Below, in pieces: positions 54,709 through 64,000 of a stretch of DNA of 64,000 nt. The position numbers and the translations under genes are program-made. Within the stretch, counting starts at the first letter, position 1. Each line of letters begins with the position of its first letter. Origin of the DNA: Micromonospora_J zhanjiangensis (lineage in GTDB: Bacteria > Actinomycetota > Actinomycetes > Mycobacteriales > Micromonosporaceae); assembly GCF_042650605.1 (NCBI RefSeq), contig NZ_JBHSBN010000018.1, forward strand, positions 62,001-126,000, in the 5' to 3' direction. The notes under the pieces are model-generated. The model was not told the origin of the DNA. It did no database searches and worked only from the letters and a program-made list of their open reading frames with translations.

Positions 54709-56967
54709 TCAGACGGCGACGGGGGTGGGAGTCCAGCCGACCGTGGCCGGGGCGGCGGCATCGCCGGCGTACCAGAACGGGACATCGAGGCCGGCGTCGG
54801 ACATCGCGTGCAGCAGCGCCGCGGTGTCCTGCATCGCACCGTCGCCGTCGGGTACGGCGAGCACGCCGGCGAGCGGTCGGGCCTGCTCGGCCGCCTCGCG
54901 CAGCCGCGCCGCCAGGGCCTCGCGGCTTTGCGTGGGGTCGAAACCGACTCGGGTGGGCACGATGCTGTGCCGATCCAACAGCGTCGGCAGGTCCGCCGGC
55001 GACGGTGCACCGTCGCGGATGACGACCAGCCACTGTCCACCCGGCACCGGCCCGGCGGCGTCGGCCGCAGCCCAGTCCACAATCACGCTCGCCACCGGGT
55101 CGGTGTGACCCGGTTCGGCGGCGGCGTCGTCCAGCAGCCACAGCCGCTCCCGCGCAAAGGCGTACGTCGGCAGGTCGACCCGCCGGCAGCCAAGGCCGGC
55201 GAACCAGGCCGCCCAGTCCACCTCGCCGCCGTGGACGTGCGCCTCGGCGAGCTTCCGCAGCGCCGTGGTGGCCGGCACGGCGGCCGTCCCGGCGCGGGTG
55301 ACTCCGATGACCACGCTGGGCGGTTGGTCGCCGGCGGTGACGGCCCGCAGGCCGTCGAGCAGCTCGGCGCTCGTCCCACCCAGGATCACCGCGCGGTGGC
55401 TGTGCCGGGCCCGGGTGAGGGCGAGCGAGTAGGCGATGTCCCCGGCGTTGAATCCGGTGCCGTCGAGGAAATCCAGCAGCCGGGCCGCCTGGGTCCGCAG
55501 CGCCGCCTCGCCCACTCCGGAGATCAGCCACGGCAGCGCAGTTCCGTCCGGCAGAGACCCTGCTTCGGCTCCGGACCCGGTGAGCGCCGGGGCCTCCTCC
55601 AGGACGACGTGGGCGTTGGTTCCACTGAAACCGAACGAGGAGACCGCGGCGCGCCGGGGCCGGTCGGTGCGCGGCCACGGCCGGCTCTCCGACAGCAGCC
55701 GCACCGTGCCCGGCGACCAGTCGACGTGCGGGGTGGCCTCGTCGGCGTGCAGCGTCCGGGGCAGCAGCTCGTTGCGCAGCGCCTCGATCATCTTGATGGC
55801 CCCGCAGATGCCGGCCGCGGCCTGGGTGTGGCCGACGTTCGACTTGAGCGAGCCCAGCCACAGCGGCTGCCCCGGATCACGGTCCCGGCCGTAGGTCGCC
55901 AGCAGCGCCCGCGCCTCGATCGGGTCACCCAGCGGCGTTCCGGTGCCGTGCGCCTCCACGGCGTCGACCTCGTCGGCGCCGATCCGGGCATCGGCGAGCG
56001 CGGCCCGGATCACCTCCTCCTGAGCCTGCCGGTTGGGTGCGGTCAGCCCGTTGGACGCGCCGTCCTGGTTGACCGCGCTGCCGCGGATCACGGCCAGGAC
56101 CGGCTGCCCGGCCGCCACCGCATCGGACAGCCGGCGCAGCACCACCAGCCCGGCGCCCTCGGCGAAAGCGGTGCCGTCGGCCTCGGCGCCGAACGCCTTG
56201 CACCGGGCCGACCAGGACAGCCCTCGTTGCCGGCTGAACTCCTGGAAGATGCCGGGAGTCGCCATCACGGTGGCGCCGCCGGCCAGCGCGGTGTCGCACT
56301 CGCCGCGGCGCAGCGACTGCACGGCCAGGTGCAGGGCGACCAGCGAGGACGAGCAGGCGGTGTCGACGGTGAGCGCCGGGCCGCGCAGGCCGAGCAGATA
56401 GGCGATCCGGCCGGACGCGACACTGGTCGAGATGCCGGTGCCGAGGTAGCCCTCGAGCTCCACCGGGATGCTCCGCAGCCGGGTCAGGTAGTCCTGGTGC
56501 ACCACACCGGCGAACACCCCGGTACGGGACTCGCGCATCGTGTGCGGGTCGATCCCCGCGTGCTCGAAGGCCTCCCACGCGCACTCCAGCAGCACCCGCT
56601 GCTGCGGGTCCATGGCCACGGCCTCGCGCGGGCTGATCCCGAAGAACGTCGGGTCGAAACCGGCGGCGTCGGCGAGGAAACCACCCTCACTGACGTACGA
56701 CGTACCCGGCGCCTCCGGATCGGACCCGGCCAGCGCGGCCAGATCCCAGCCCCGGTCCGGCGGGAACGGGCTGATCGCGTCCACCTCGCCGGTGACCAGC
56801 CGCCAGAGTTCTCCCGGCGAGCCGGCTCCCGGCAGTCGGCAGGCGGCCCCGAGCACCGCGATCGGTTCGTGTGCCCGCTCGATGACGTCACGCAGCTGTT
56901 CGCGTGTCTGGTGCAGCTCCGCGGTCACCCGTCGGAGGAAGTCCCGGAGTTTCTCCTCGTTGGACAT
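54709..56967 (-). CDS. Truncated type I PKS: KS, no AT, partial KR-like region, no ACP
   Basis: A 752-residue protein. Residues 1-33 form an N-terminal docking coiled coil (EEKLRDFLRRVTAELHQTREQLRDVIERA). The KS domain (about 34-460) is complete: Cys205 in DTACSSS, His340 in EAHGTGT, His380 in KSNVGHTQAA. Next comes the normal KS-AT linker (LISGVGEAALRTQAARLL to SVVIGVTRAG, near 560). The next residues are already the post-AT linker (LRKLAEAHVHGGEVDWAAWF to VDLPTYAFARERLWLL), so the AT is absent. Residues 625-745 look like the structural half of a KR only. There is no ACP or thioesterase. It starts at ATG 56967 after GGGGAGA. Confidence 0.88.
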   Translation of the reverse strand: MSNEEKLRDFLRRVTAELHQTREQLRDVIERAHEPIAVLGAACRLPGAGSPGELWRLVTGEVDAISPFPPDRGWDLAALAGSDPEAPGTSYVSEGGFLADAAGFDPTFFGISPREAVAMDPQQRVLLECAWEAFEHAGIDPHTMRESRTGVFAGVVHQDYLTRLRSIPVELEGYLGTGISTSVASGRIAYLLGLRGPALTVDTACSSSLVALHLAVQSLRRGECDTALAGGATVMATPGIFQEFSRQRGLSWSARCKAFGAEADGTAFAEGAGLVVLRRLSDAVAAGQPVLAVIRGSAVNQDGASNGLTAPNRQAQEEVIRAALADARIGADEVDAVEAHGTGTPLGDPIEARALLATYGRDRDPGQPLWLGSLKSNVGHTQAAAGICGAIKMIEALRNELLPRTLHADEATPHVDWSPGTVRLLSESRPWPRTDRPRRAAVSSFGFSGTNAHVVLEEAPALTGSGAEAGSLPDGTALPWLISGVGEAALRTQAARLLDFLDGTGFNAGDIAYSLALTRARHSHRAVILGGTSAELLDGLRAVTAGDQPPSVVIGVTRAGTAAVPATTALRKLAEAHVHGGEVDWAAWFAGLGCRRVDLPTYAFARERLWLLDDAAAEPGHTDPVASVIVDWAAADAAGPVPGGQWLVVIRDGAPSPADLPTLLDRHSIVPTRVGFDPTQSREALAARLREAAEQARPLAGVLAVPDGDGAMQDTAALLHAMSDAGLDVPFWYAGDAAAPATVGWTPTPVAV

Positions 56968-56984
56968 CGGATCGTCTCCCCGTA

Positions 56985-59900
56985 TCAGATCTTGAGCTCG
57001 CGCTCGATGAAGTCGAAGATCTCGTCGTCGCTGGCCTCGGCGAGCCGGTCCGCCGTGCCGTCCGAGCCGGCCGCCGTACCGTCGACGCGGGCCAGCAGGT
57101 CCCGCAGCCGCCGGCCGACCGCCGACTGGGCGGCGTCGTCCAACTGGACCGTGCCGAGCATCGTCTCGACCCGGGCCAGTTCGCCGAGCACGGCCGCCGG
57201 TGCGCCCGCCGGTTCGGCGGCCGGCGCGAGCTCGCCGATGACGTGGCGGGACAGCGCGTCGAGGGTGGGGTACTCGAACACGGCGGTCGCCGGCAGCCGC
57301 AATCCGGTCGCCGCGTTGACCCGGTTGCGGAACTCCACCGCCGACAGCGAGTCGAAGCCGAGCTCCTTGAGCGCGAGCCCGGCGTCCAGCGCGTTCGGGT
57401 CGGTGTGCCCGAGGACCGTGGCCACGTGCCGGCGCAGCAGGTCCAGCACGTGGTCGACCTGCCCGGCCTGGTCGAGCGCGGCGAGCCGGCGGCTCAGCGT
57501 CATCGACCCGCCGATGTCGCCGTCAGCGGCCGTGCGCCGGGCCGGCCGGGCGGCCAGCCCGGTCAGGATCGGCGGCAGCATCTTCGCCTCGGCGCGGGCC
57601 CGCAGCGCCGAGGGGGAGAAGCGGTTGAGGATGTGTACCGGCAGGCCGGCGGCCAGCGCGTCGTCGAACATGGCCAGCCCCTCCGCGATGGAGAACGGCA
57701 GGACGCCGCTGCGGGCGACCCGGGCGTGGTCGGCCGCGCGCAGATGACCGGTCATGCCGTCCGGCAGGTCCCACAGCCCCCAGGCCAGCGAGGTGGCGGG
57801 CTCACCGGCGGCGTGCCGGTGCTGGGCCAGTGCGTCCAGGTAGGCATTGGCCGCCGCGTAGTTCGCCTGTCCGGCGTTGCCGAGAGTGCCCGCCGCCGAG
57901 GAGAACATCAGGAACTGGGTGACCGGATGGTTCCTGATCGCGGTGTGCAGATGCCAGGCGCCCTCCGCCTTGCCGCGCAGCGCGGTCTGCAGGTGATGCT
58001 CGGTGAGCGCGTCGAGGGTGGCGTCGGCCAGCGCGCCGGCCGTGTGCACGACGGTGGTGAGTGGATGGGCCGGGTCCACCATGGACAGCAGCCGGGTCAG
58101 GTCGGCCGGGTCGCCGGTGTCGCAGGCGGCCAGGGTCACCCGGGCGCCGAGGCCCTCCAGCCGGGCGGTCAGCTCGGCCGCCCGCGGGTGGTGCGGCCCC
58201 TGCCGGCCGGCCAGCAGCAGGTGCCGTACGCCGTGCCGGGTGACCAGGTGGTCGATCAGGTGACCGGCCAGGGTGCCGGTGGCGCCGGTGACCAGCACGG
58301 TGCCCTCCGGGTCCAGCGGGGCCGGCAGGGTCAGCACGATCTTGCCGGTGTGCCGGGCCTGCGACAGGTGGCGGAAGGCGGCCGGGGCCTGCCGGATGTC
58401 GAAGGCGGTGATCGGCAGCGGGCTGATCACCCCCTGCTCGGCGAGCTCGAGCAGATCGGCGAGCATGGCTCGGACGTGCTCGGGGCCCCGGTCGAGGACG
58501 TCGAAGGACTGGTAGTGGACTCCCGGATGGGCGCCCGCCACCGCCTCGGCGTCACGGATGTCGGTCTTGCCCATCTCGACGAAGCGGCCACCGGAGCGCA
58601 GCAGCCGCAGTGACCCGTCGACGAAGTCACCGGCCAGCGAGTTGAGCACGATGTCGACGCCGCCCGAGAACGCCTGCTCGAAGTCGAGCGTGCGGGACGA
58701 GGCGATGTGCGCGTCCGGGTAACCCAGGCGGCGCAGCGTCTCCCACTTGCCGGGGTGGGCCGTGCCGTACACCTGCAGCCCGAGGTGCCGGGCGACCTGG
58801 GTGGCGGCCATGCCGACCCCGCCGGCCGCGGCGTGCAGCAGCAGCCGCTCGCCCGGCTGTGCCTGGGCCAGGTCACGGAGCGCGTACAGGGCGGTCAGGA
58901 AGGCCGCCGGGGTGGCCGCCGCCTGCGCGAAGCTCCAGCCGTCCGGGATCCGGGTCACGAGCCGGTGGTCGGTCGTGGTGACCGGGCCGACCCCGGCGCT
59001 CATCAGGCCCATCACCCGGTCGCCGGGCCGCACACCGGTCACGCCCGGGCCGACCTCGAGCACCACGCCGGCGGCCTCGGTGGCCGCGGCCCGGCCGTCC
59101 TGCGCGACCATGCCCAGTGCCAGGACCACGTCCCGGAAGTTCACGCCGACGGCGCGTACCGACAGTCGCAGTTGACCGTCGGTCAGCGGCGCGGTCGCCT
59201 GCGGGAACTCGGCCAGCGCGAGATCGTCGAAGCCGCCCGCGCCGTCGACCACCAGTTGCCAGGTCTCGGCGCCGGCCGGCGGCACCAGGGCCCGGTCGGC
59301 CCGGGCCCGGACCAGCCGGGGCACGAACAGCGCTCCCTCGCGGACGGCGACCTGCGGCTCACCGGTCCAGACCGCGGCCGGCAGCGCCGCCGCGGCGCCG
59401 GGCCGCCCGTCCAGGTCGACCAGCGAGAACCGGCCCGGATGCTCGGACTCCGCGGAACGGACCAGGCCCCACACCGAGGAGGAGGCGAGTCCGGTCAGGT
59501 GCTCGCCGGGGCGGACCGCGGCGGCGTCGTGGGTGATCACGACCAGCCGTGAACCCTCGAACGCCGGATCCCGCAACCACTGCTGGAGCAGGCGCAACAC
59601 CGGCTCGATCGCGGCGCGGGGGTCACCGGCGGGGACCTCCCGGGGCGCGGCGACCAGCACGGCCGGCGGGACCGGAGCCTCCCGCAGCGCGTCCAGATCG
59701 GTCGCCCGCACGGTGGCCGGGCCCAGGTCGTACGGGAAGTCGCCGAGCACGGCGCACGGCGACGGCTCGCCACCGGCCGTGAACGGCTGCCAGGCGACCG
59801 TGTGCTCGGCGTCGTGGTGGCTGGTGCGGGCCAGGTCGAGCTGGCCGCGCGACACCGGCCGCAGGGACAGCTCCTCGACCGTGGCCAGCGCGGCACCGGA

Positions 59901-62900
59901 CGCGTCGGCCATCCGCAGGCCGACCGCACCGGGCCCGGCCGGGCGCAGCTCCACCCGCAGCGCCGAGGCGCCGACAGCGTGCAGGGTCACCCCGGACCAG
60001 GCGAACGGCAGCACGATCCCGTTACCGACCGCGGCCGCCGCCGGGGTCAGCGCCACACCCTGCAGTGCCGCGTCCAGCAGCGCCGGATGGATCCCGAAGC
60101 CGTCCGGCGCGCCGGCGGCCAGCACCACCTCGGTGTAGACGCGGTCGTCGCGCTGCCAGGCCGCCCGCAGCCCGCGGAACGCCGGCCCGTAGTCGAGTCC
60201 GACCTCGGCGAGCCGCGCGTACAGGTCGTCCAGCGGGATCGGCTCGGCACCCGGCGGCGGCCACGCGTCCAGGGTGAATTCGGCCGCCGGGGCGGCGTCG
60301 TCCACCACACCCTCGGCGTGACAGACCCACGGGCGTCCCGGCGTACGGGAGTGGATGCTCACCGGCCGGGCCCCGTCCGCACCGGCGCCGCCCAGCACGA
60401 CCTGCACCTGAGCCGCCTCGCCGGTGAGGATCAGCGGCGCCTGCAGGGTCAGTTCCCGCAGGTGGCCGCAGCCGGCCTGATCACCGGCCCGCACGGCCAG
60501 CTCGACCAGGGCCGCGCCGGGCAGCAGCACGGTGCCGTGTACGGCGTGGTCGGCCAGCCACGGGTGGGTACGGGTGGACAGGCTCGCGGTCAGCACCGTC
60601 GCGTCCCCGTCGGCCATCGCCACCGCCGCGCCCAGCAGCGGGTGCGACACCGGCTCCAGGCCCAGCTCACCGGCGTCGGCCGCCTCCGCGGGCGCCTCCA
60701 GCCAGTAGCGCTGCCGCTGGAACGGGTAGGTGGGCAGGTCCACCGGCCGGCCGGTGCCCGGCAGGTATCCGGTGAAGTCGGCGGGCGCGCCGCGTACGAA
60801 CAACTCGGCCGCCCCGGTCAGGACCCGGACCAGACCGCCCTCGTCGCGGCGCAGCGTCCCGGTGCACACCGCGTCGGTGATCCCGGCGTCCTCCAGGGTG
60901 TCCTGCAGCCCGGTCAGCAGCACCGGGTGCGGGCTCGACTCGACGAAGGTGCGGAAACCGTCCGCGGCCAGGCGGCGCACGGCCCGCTCGAATTCGACCG
61001 GCTGCCGCAGGTTGGTGAACCAGTACCCGGCGTCCAGCCCGGCGGTGTCGACCGGCTCACCGGTGACGGTGGAGTAGAAGGCGATCGGCGCGGTCCGCGG
61101 TTCGATCCCGGACAGCACCTCGGCGAGCCGCTCGCGGATGGCGTCGACGTGCGGGCCGTGCGAGGCGTAGTCGACCGGCACGGTGCGGGCCCGGATGCCC
61201 TCGGCCTCGCAGGCCGCCACGAACTCGGCGACCGCGTCGGCGTCACCGGACAGCACGGTGGCCCGCGGGCCGTTGACCACGGCCACGTCCAGCCGGCCGG
61301 GCCAGGCCGACAGCCGCTCCCGGACGTCGGCGGCGGTCAGCGCCACCGACGCCATCGCGCCGCGGCCGGTGATCGCGGTCAGCGCCTGGCTGCGCAACGC
61401 CACCACCCGGGCGGCGTCGTCGAGCGACAGCGCACCGGCGATGTGGGCCGCGGCGATCTCGCCCTGGGAGTGCCCGACCACCGCGTCCGGGCGGATCCCG
61501 AAGGTCTCCCAGAGCCGGGCCAGGGCCACCATGACGGCGAACAGCACCGGCTGCACCACCTCGGCGGCGGTCAGCTCCGGCGTGCCGGGCTCGCCGCGCA
61601 GGACGGCGGTCAGGGACCACGGCACGTACCGCTGCAGTGCCCGCTCGCACTCCTCGATCGCGCCGGTGAACACCGGGCTGGTGTCGAGCAGCTCGCGGGC
61701 CATCGCCGGCCACTGCGAACCCTGGCCGGGGAAGACGAGCACGGTACGCCCGGCCGGGTTGGCGGCGCCGAGAACCACGTCGGCCGACGGCCGCTGCCCG
61801 GCGAGCGCGTCGAGCGCGTCGCCGAGCCGGTCGTGGTCGCCGGCGAGCAGCACCGCCCGGTGCCGCAGCCGGGCCCGCCCGAAGCTGAGCGCGTGGGCCA
61901 GGTCCGGCAGCGCCACCGCCGGGCTCAGCTGGGCGCGCAGCAGCGTGGCCTGGTCCCGCAGCGCCGCTTCGGAGGCCGCGGACAGCAGGATCGGCAGGAC
62001 CGGCGCGGCCGGCGCCCCGGCCGGCGGCACCTCGGCCGGGGCCGGCGGCTCCTCGAGGATGACGTGCGCGTTGGTGCCGCTGATGCCGAACGAGGAGACC
62101 GCGCTGCGCCGCGGCCGGCCGGTGCTCGGCCAGGGCAGGTTCTCGCCGAGCAGCTTGATCGTGCCGGGCGACCAGTCGATGTGCGGGCTGGGCACGTCGG
62201 CGTGCAGGGTACGGGGCAGGGTGCCGTGCCGCATCGCCATGATCATCTTGATGACGCCGCCGACACCGGCCGCGGCCTGCGCGTGCCCGATGTTCGACTT
62301 GAGCGAGCCCAGCCAGAGCGGCTGCTCCGGGTTCCGGTCGCGGCCGTACGTGGCGAACAGCGCCTGCGCCTCGATCGGGTCGCCCAGCGCCGTTCCGGTG
62401 CCGTGCGCCTCGACCGCGTCCACCTCACCGGCGGTCAGGCCGGCGTCGCTGAGCGCCTGCCGGATGACCCGCTGCTGTGCCGGCCCGTTCGGGGCGGACA
62501 GCCCGTTGGAGGCCCCGTCCTGGTTGGTGGCGGTGCCGCGGACCACCGCCAGCACCCGGTGACCGTTGGCGACCGCGTCGGACAGCCGCTCCATCACCAG
62601 CATGCCGACGCCCTCGGCCGCACCGAACCCGTCGGCGTCGGCGCCGAACGCCTTGCACCGACCGTCCGGGGCCAGCGCCCGCTGCCGGCTGAACTCCAGG
62701 AACATGCCGGGCGTCGCCATCACCACGACCGCGCCGGCCAGGGCCATCGTGCACTCGCCGGAACGCAGCGACCGCGCCGCCAGGTGCATCGCCACCAGCG
62801 ACGACGAGCAGGCCGTATCGATGGTCAGCGCCGGGCCCTCCAGCCCGAAGGTGTACGCCACGCGGCCGGAACCCACACTCGCGGTGTTGCCCATCATCAG

Positions 62901-64000
62901 GTGACCCTCGAACCCGTCCGGCGCGTGCCGCAGCCGGGCCAGGTAATCCTGATAGCTCATCCCGACGAACACCCCGGTGCGGCTGCCGCGGACCCCGTGC
63001 GGGTCGAGGCCCGCCTGCTCCAGCGCCTCCCACGTCGACTCCAGCAGCAGCCGCTGCTGCGGGTCCATCGCGGTGGCCTCCTTCGGGCTGATCCCGAAGA
63101 ACCCGGCGTCGAAGTGGGCCGGCTCGTCGAGGAAACCACCGCTGACGGTGTACGTGCGGCCGGTCTCGTCCGGATCCGGGTGGTAGAGGCCGGCGGCGTC
63201 CCAGCCGCGGTCCTCCGGCCACTCGGCGACCGCGTCGGTGCCGGACTCCACCAGCCGCCACAGGTCATCGGGCCCGCGCACCCCACCGGGGAACCGGCAG
63301 CTCATGCCGACGATCGCGATCGGCTCGTCGGAGGCGCCCGGGCAGGCCACCTCGCCCGGCCCGGCTGTCACCCCGGCCAGTTCGGCCCGCAGGTACTCGG
63401 CCAGCACCACCGGGGACGGGTAGTCGAAGACCAGCGTGGCGGGCAGTCGCAGACCGGTCAGCCGGTTCAGCCGGTTGCGCAGCTCCACCCCCATGATCGA
63501 GTCGAAGCCGACGTCCTTGAACGGCATGTCCGGCCGGATCGGTCCGGCCGAGCCGTGCCCGAGCACCAGCGCGACCTGGACCTGCACCGCCTCCAGCAGC
63601 ATCCGCAGCTGGTCGGCCTCCGGCACGGCGGCCAGCTGCGCGGCCAGCGCCGTACCGGCACCGGCGGTGGCCGGCTCCTCCTCGGCGCCGCCGGTCCGGG
63701 CCTCCGGGATGCCGGCGATCAGCGGCCGGGAGCCGCTCGCCGTGAACGCCGCTCCGAACCGGCGCCAGTCGATGTCGGCCACGTACAGCGACACCTCGCC
63801 GTCGGCGATCGCGTCACCCATCGCGGCCAGCGCGACCCGCGGCTCCATCGGCGGGATGCCGTGCCGGTGCTGGACCGCGATCGTCTCCGGGTCCTCGGCC
63901 ACCCCGGAATCGGCCCACGGGCCCCAGCCCAGGCACACCACCGGGCGCCCGGCCGCGGCCCGCTGCCGGGCCAGCGACTCGACCACGGCGTTGCCACCGG
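56985..64000 (-). CDS. Modular type I PKS (partial; KR end-ACP-KS-AT-DH-ER-KR-ACP)
   Basis: Over 2330 residues are visible; the gene continues past the right edge. In order: the end of a KR (about 63900-64000, LGWGPWADSG), ACP (GFDSIMGVELRN, about 63490), KS (DTACSSS about 62810; EAHGTGT; KSNIGHAQAA), then AT (GHSQGE about 61470). YASH at about 61165 indicates methylmalonyl-CoA. DH follows (HAVHGTVLLPG about 60540; HPALLDAALQ), then ER (HAAAGGVGMA about 58830), KR (FSSAAG and QANYAAANAY about 57870; LAD in place of LDD, so probably B-type), ACP (GFDSLSAVEFRN about 57350) and a C-terminal docking domain ending FDFIERELKI. ER has GMV rather than GMY after NFRD, which would suggest a 2R methyl branch. 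All reductive motifs look active, giving a fully reduced propionate unit. Confidence 0.93.
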   Translation of the reverse strand, partial: GGNAVVESLARQRAAAGRPVVCLGWGPWADSGVAEDPETIAVQHRHGIPPMEPRVALAAMGDAIADGEVSLYVADIDWRRFGAAFTASGSRPLIAGIPEARTGGAEEEPATAGAGTALAAQLAAVPEADQLRMLLEAVQVQVALVLGHGSAGPIRPDMPFKDVGFDSIMGVELRNRLNRLTGLRLPATLVFDYPSPVVLAEYLRAELAGVTAGPGEVACPGASDEPIAIVGMSCRFPGGVRGPDDLWRLVESGTDAVAEWPEDRGWDAAGLYHPDPDETGRTYTVSGGFLDEPAHFDAGFFGISPKEATAMDPQQRLLLESTWEALEQAGLDPHGVRGSRTGVFVGMSYQDYLARLRHAPDGFEGHLMMGNTASVGSGRVAYTFGLEGPALTIDTACSSSLVAMHLAARSLRSGECTMALAGAVVVMATPGMFLEFSRQRALAPDGRCKAFGADADGFGAAEGVGMLVMERLSDAVANGHRVLAVVRGTATNQDGASNGLSAPNGPAQQRVIRQALSDAGLTAGEVDAVEAHGTGTALGDPIEAQALFATYGRDRNPEQPLWLGSLKSNIGHAQAAAGVGGVIKMIMAMRHGTLPRTLHADVPSPHIDWSPGTIKLLGENLPWPSTGRPRRSAVSSFGISGTNAHVILEEPPAPAEVPPAGAPAAPVLPILLSAASEAALRDQATLLRAQLSPAVALPDLAHALSFGRARLRHRAVLLAGDHDRLGDALDALAGQRPSADVVLGAANPAGRTVLVFPGQGSQWPAMARELLDTSPVFTGAIEECERALQRYVPWSLTAVLRGEPGTPELTAAEVVQPVLFAVMVALARLWETFGIRPDAVVGHSQGEIAAAHIAGALSLDDAARVVALRSQALTAITGRGAMASVALTAADVRERLSAWPGRLDVAVVNGPRATVLSGDADAVAEFVAACEAEGIRARTVPVDYASHGPHVDAIRERLAEVLSGIEPRTAPIAFYSTVTGEPVDTAGLDAGYWFTNLRQPVEFERAVRRLAADGFRTFVESSPHPVLLTGLQDTLEDAGITDAVCTGTLRRDEGGLVRVLTGAAELFVRGAPADFTGYLPGTGRPVDLPTYPFQRQRYWLEAPAEAADAGELGLEPVSHPLLGAAVAMADGDATVLTASLSTRTHPWLADHAVHGTVLLPGAALVELAVRAGDQAGCGHLRELTLQAPLILTGEAAQVQVVLGGAGADGARPVSIHSRTPGRPWVCHAEGVVDDAAPAAEFTLDAWPPPGAEPIPLDDLYARLAEVGLDYGPAFRGLRAAWQRDDRVYTEVVLAAGAPDGFGIHPALLDAALQGVALTPAAAAVGNGIVLPFAWSGVTLHAVGASALRVELRPAGPGAVGLRMADASGAALATVEELSLRPVSRGQLDLARTSHHDAEHTVAWQPFTAGGEPSPCAVLGDFPYDLGPATVRATDLDALREAPVPPAVLVAAPREVPAGDPRAAIEPVLRLLQQWLRDPAFEGSRLVVITHDAAAVRPGEHLTGLASSSVWGLVRSAESEHPGRFSLVDLDGRPGAAAALPAAVWTGEPQVAVREGALFVPRLVRARADRALVPPAGAETWQLVVDGAGGFDDLALAEFPQATAPLTDGQLRLSVRAVGVNFRDVVLALGMVAQDGRAAATEAAGVVLEVGPGVTGVRPGDRVMGLMSAGVGPVTTTDHRLVTRIPDGWSFAQAAATPAAFLTALYALRDLAQAQPGERLLLHAAAGGVGMAATQVARHLGLQVYGTAHPGKWETLRRLGYPDAHIASSRTLDFEQAFSGGVDIVLNSLAGDFVDGSLRLLRSGGRFVEMGKTDIRDAEAVAGAHPGVHYQSFDVLDRGPEHVRAMLADLLELAEQGVISPLPITAFDIRQAPAAFRHLSQARHTGKIVLTLPAPLDPEGTVLVTGATGTLAGHLIDHLVTRHGVRHLLLAGRQGPHHPRAAELTARLEGLGARVTLAACDTGDPADLTRLLSMVDPAHPLTTVVHTAGALADATLDALTEHHLQTALRGKAEGAWHLHTAIRNHPVTQFLMFSSAAGTLGNAGQANYAAANAYLDALAQHRHAAGEPATSLAWGLWDLPDGMTGHLRAADHARVARSGVLPFSIAEGLAMFDDALAAGLPVHILNRFSPSALRARAEAKMLPPILTGLAARPARRTAADGDIGGSMTLSRRLAALDQAGQVDHVLDLLRRHVATVLGHTDPNALDAGLALKELGFDSLSAVEFRNRVNAATGLRLPATAVFEYPTLDALSRHVIGELAPAAEPAGAPAAVLGELARVETMLGTVQLDDAAQSAVGRRLRDLLARVDGTAAGSDGTADRLAEASDDEIFDFIERELKI

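Noticed and set aside
53925..55082. Thioesterase gene extended to 385 codons
   Set aside because: The first 134 codons overlap the PKS gene out of frame and are Arg/Pro-rich; ATG 54680 with GGAGG gives the normal family length.
54700..57747. Long plus-strand open frames opposite the PKS genes
   Set aside because: Shadows produced by high third-position GC; no recognisable domains, and the minus strand encodes complete KS and ACP motifs.

Overview
The window looks like chromosome from a high-GC actinomycete, most probably of the Micromonosporaceae. The evidence is very high GC, frequent GTG/TTG starts, start-stop overlaps, a mycothiol enzyme (mca), a bldA-type tRNA-Leu(UAA), and a gene order from about 9.8 to 35.5 kb that follows, as I recall it, Mycobacterium tuberculosis Rv1074c-Rv1084. 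That order is thiolase, SGNH hydrolase, cbs, metB, greA, DUF4307, mca, a small membrane protein, and a DUF255 thioredoxin-fold protein. purK-purE and the acyl-CoA dehydrogenase further right also recall Rv3276c-Rv3274c.

Layout. 0-4.7 kb: the end of a uracil-DNA glycosylase gene, then a MoxR-DUF58-DUF4129 envelope operon interrupted by an 80-bp tandem repeat. 4.8-9.7 kb: type II NADH dehydrogenase, a large membrane protein, tRNA-Leu(UAA), and a Bax-inhibitor-1 protein. 9.8-16.7 kb: thiolase, two SGNH hydrolases, DUF1232, cystathionine beta-synthase, GNAT, RNase Z. 17.0-19.3 kb: three small leaderless-looking cassettes (two are toxin-antitoxin pairs) downstream of msrA, with two decayed copies of the msrA 3' end between them. 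20-27.7 kb: HIT protein with an in-frame palindromic insertion, cystathionine gamma-synthase, amidase, threonine deaminase, GreA, Mca. 27.9-33.3 kb: a GGDEF-EAL protein and a small defence-like island (DUF4143 ATPase, HEPN Abi-like protein with a candidate small RNA, SeqA_N-RAMA-like protein) splitting the conserved block before the DUF255 gene. 35.6-47.7 kb: PadR/DUF2306 pair, purKE, a 1771-residue membrane protein, a UDP-sugar dehydrogenase, a broken M14 peptidase, acyl-CoA dehydrogenase.

47.8-64 kb is the left edge of a modular type I polyketide cluster. It holds a MacB-like exporter, a DrrAB-like exporter followed by a TetR regulator that contains a rare TTA codon, a type II thioesterase, and two PKS genes. 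The larger PKS runs off the right edge and carries a complete, fully reducing, methylmalonyl-type module (KS-AT-DH-ER-KR-ACP). The last PKS gene is abnormal: its KS is followed by the linkers that normally flank an AT but by no AT, then a partial KR-like region and no ACP or thioesterase.

The observations most worth checking are the msrA-3'-end repeats around the toxin-antitoxin cassettes, the HEPN/small-RNA pair, the AT-less terminal PKS module, the 80-bp repeat that carries its own translationally coupled mini-ORF, and the palindromic insertion inside the HIT gene. All assignments come from reading the sequence and from family knowledge; no database search was run.
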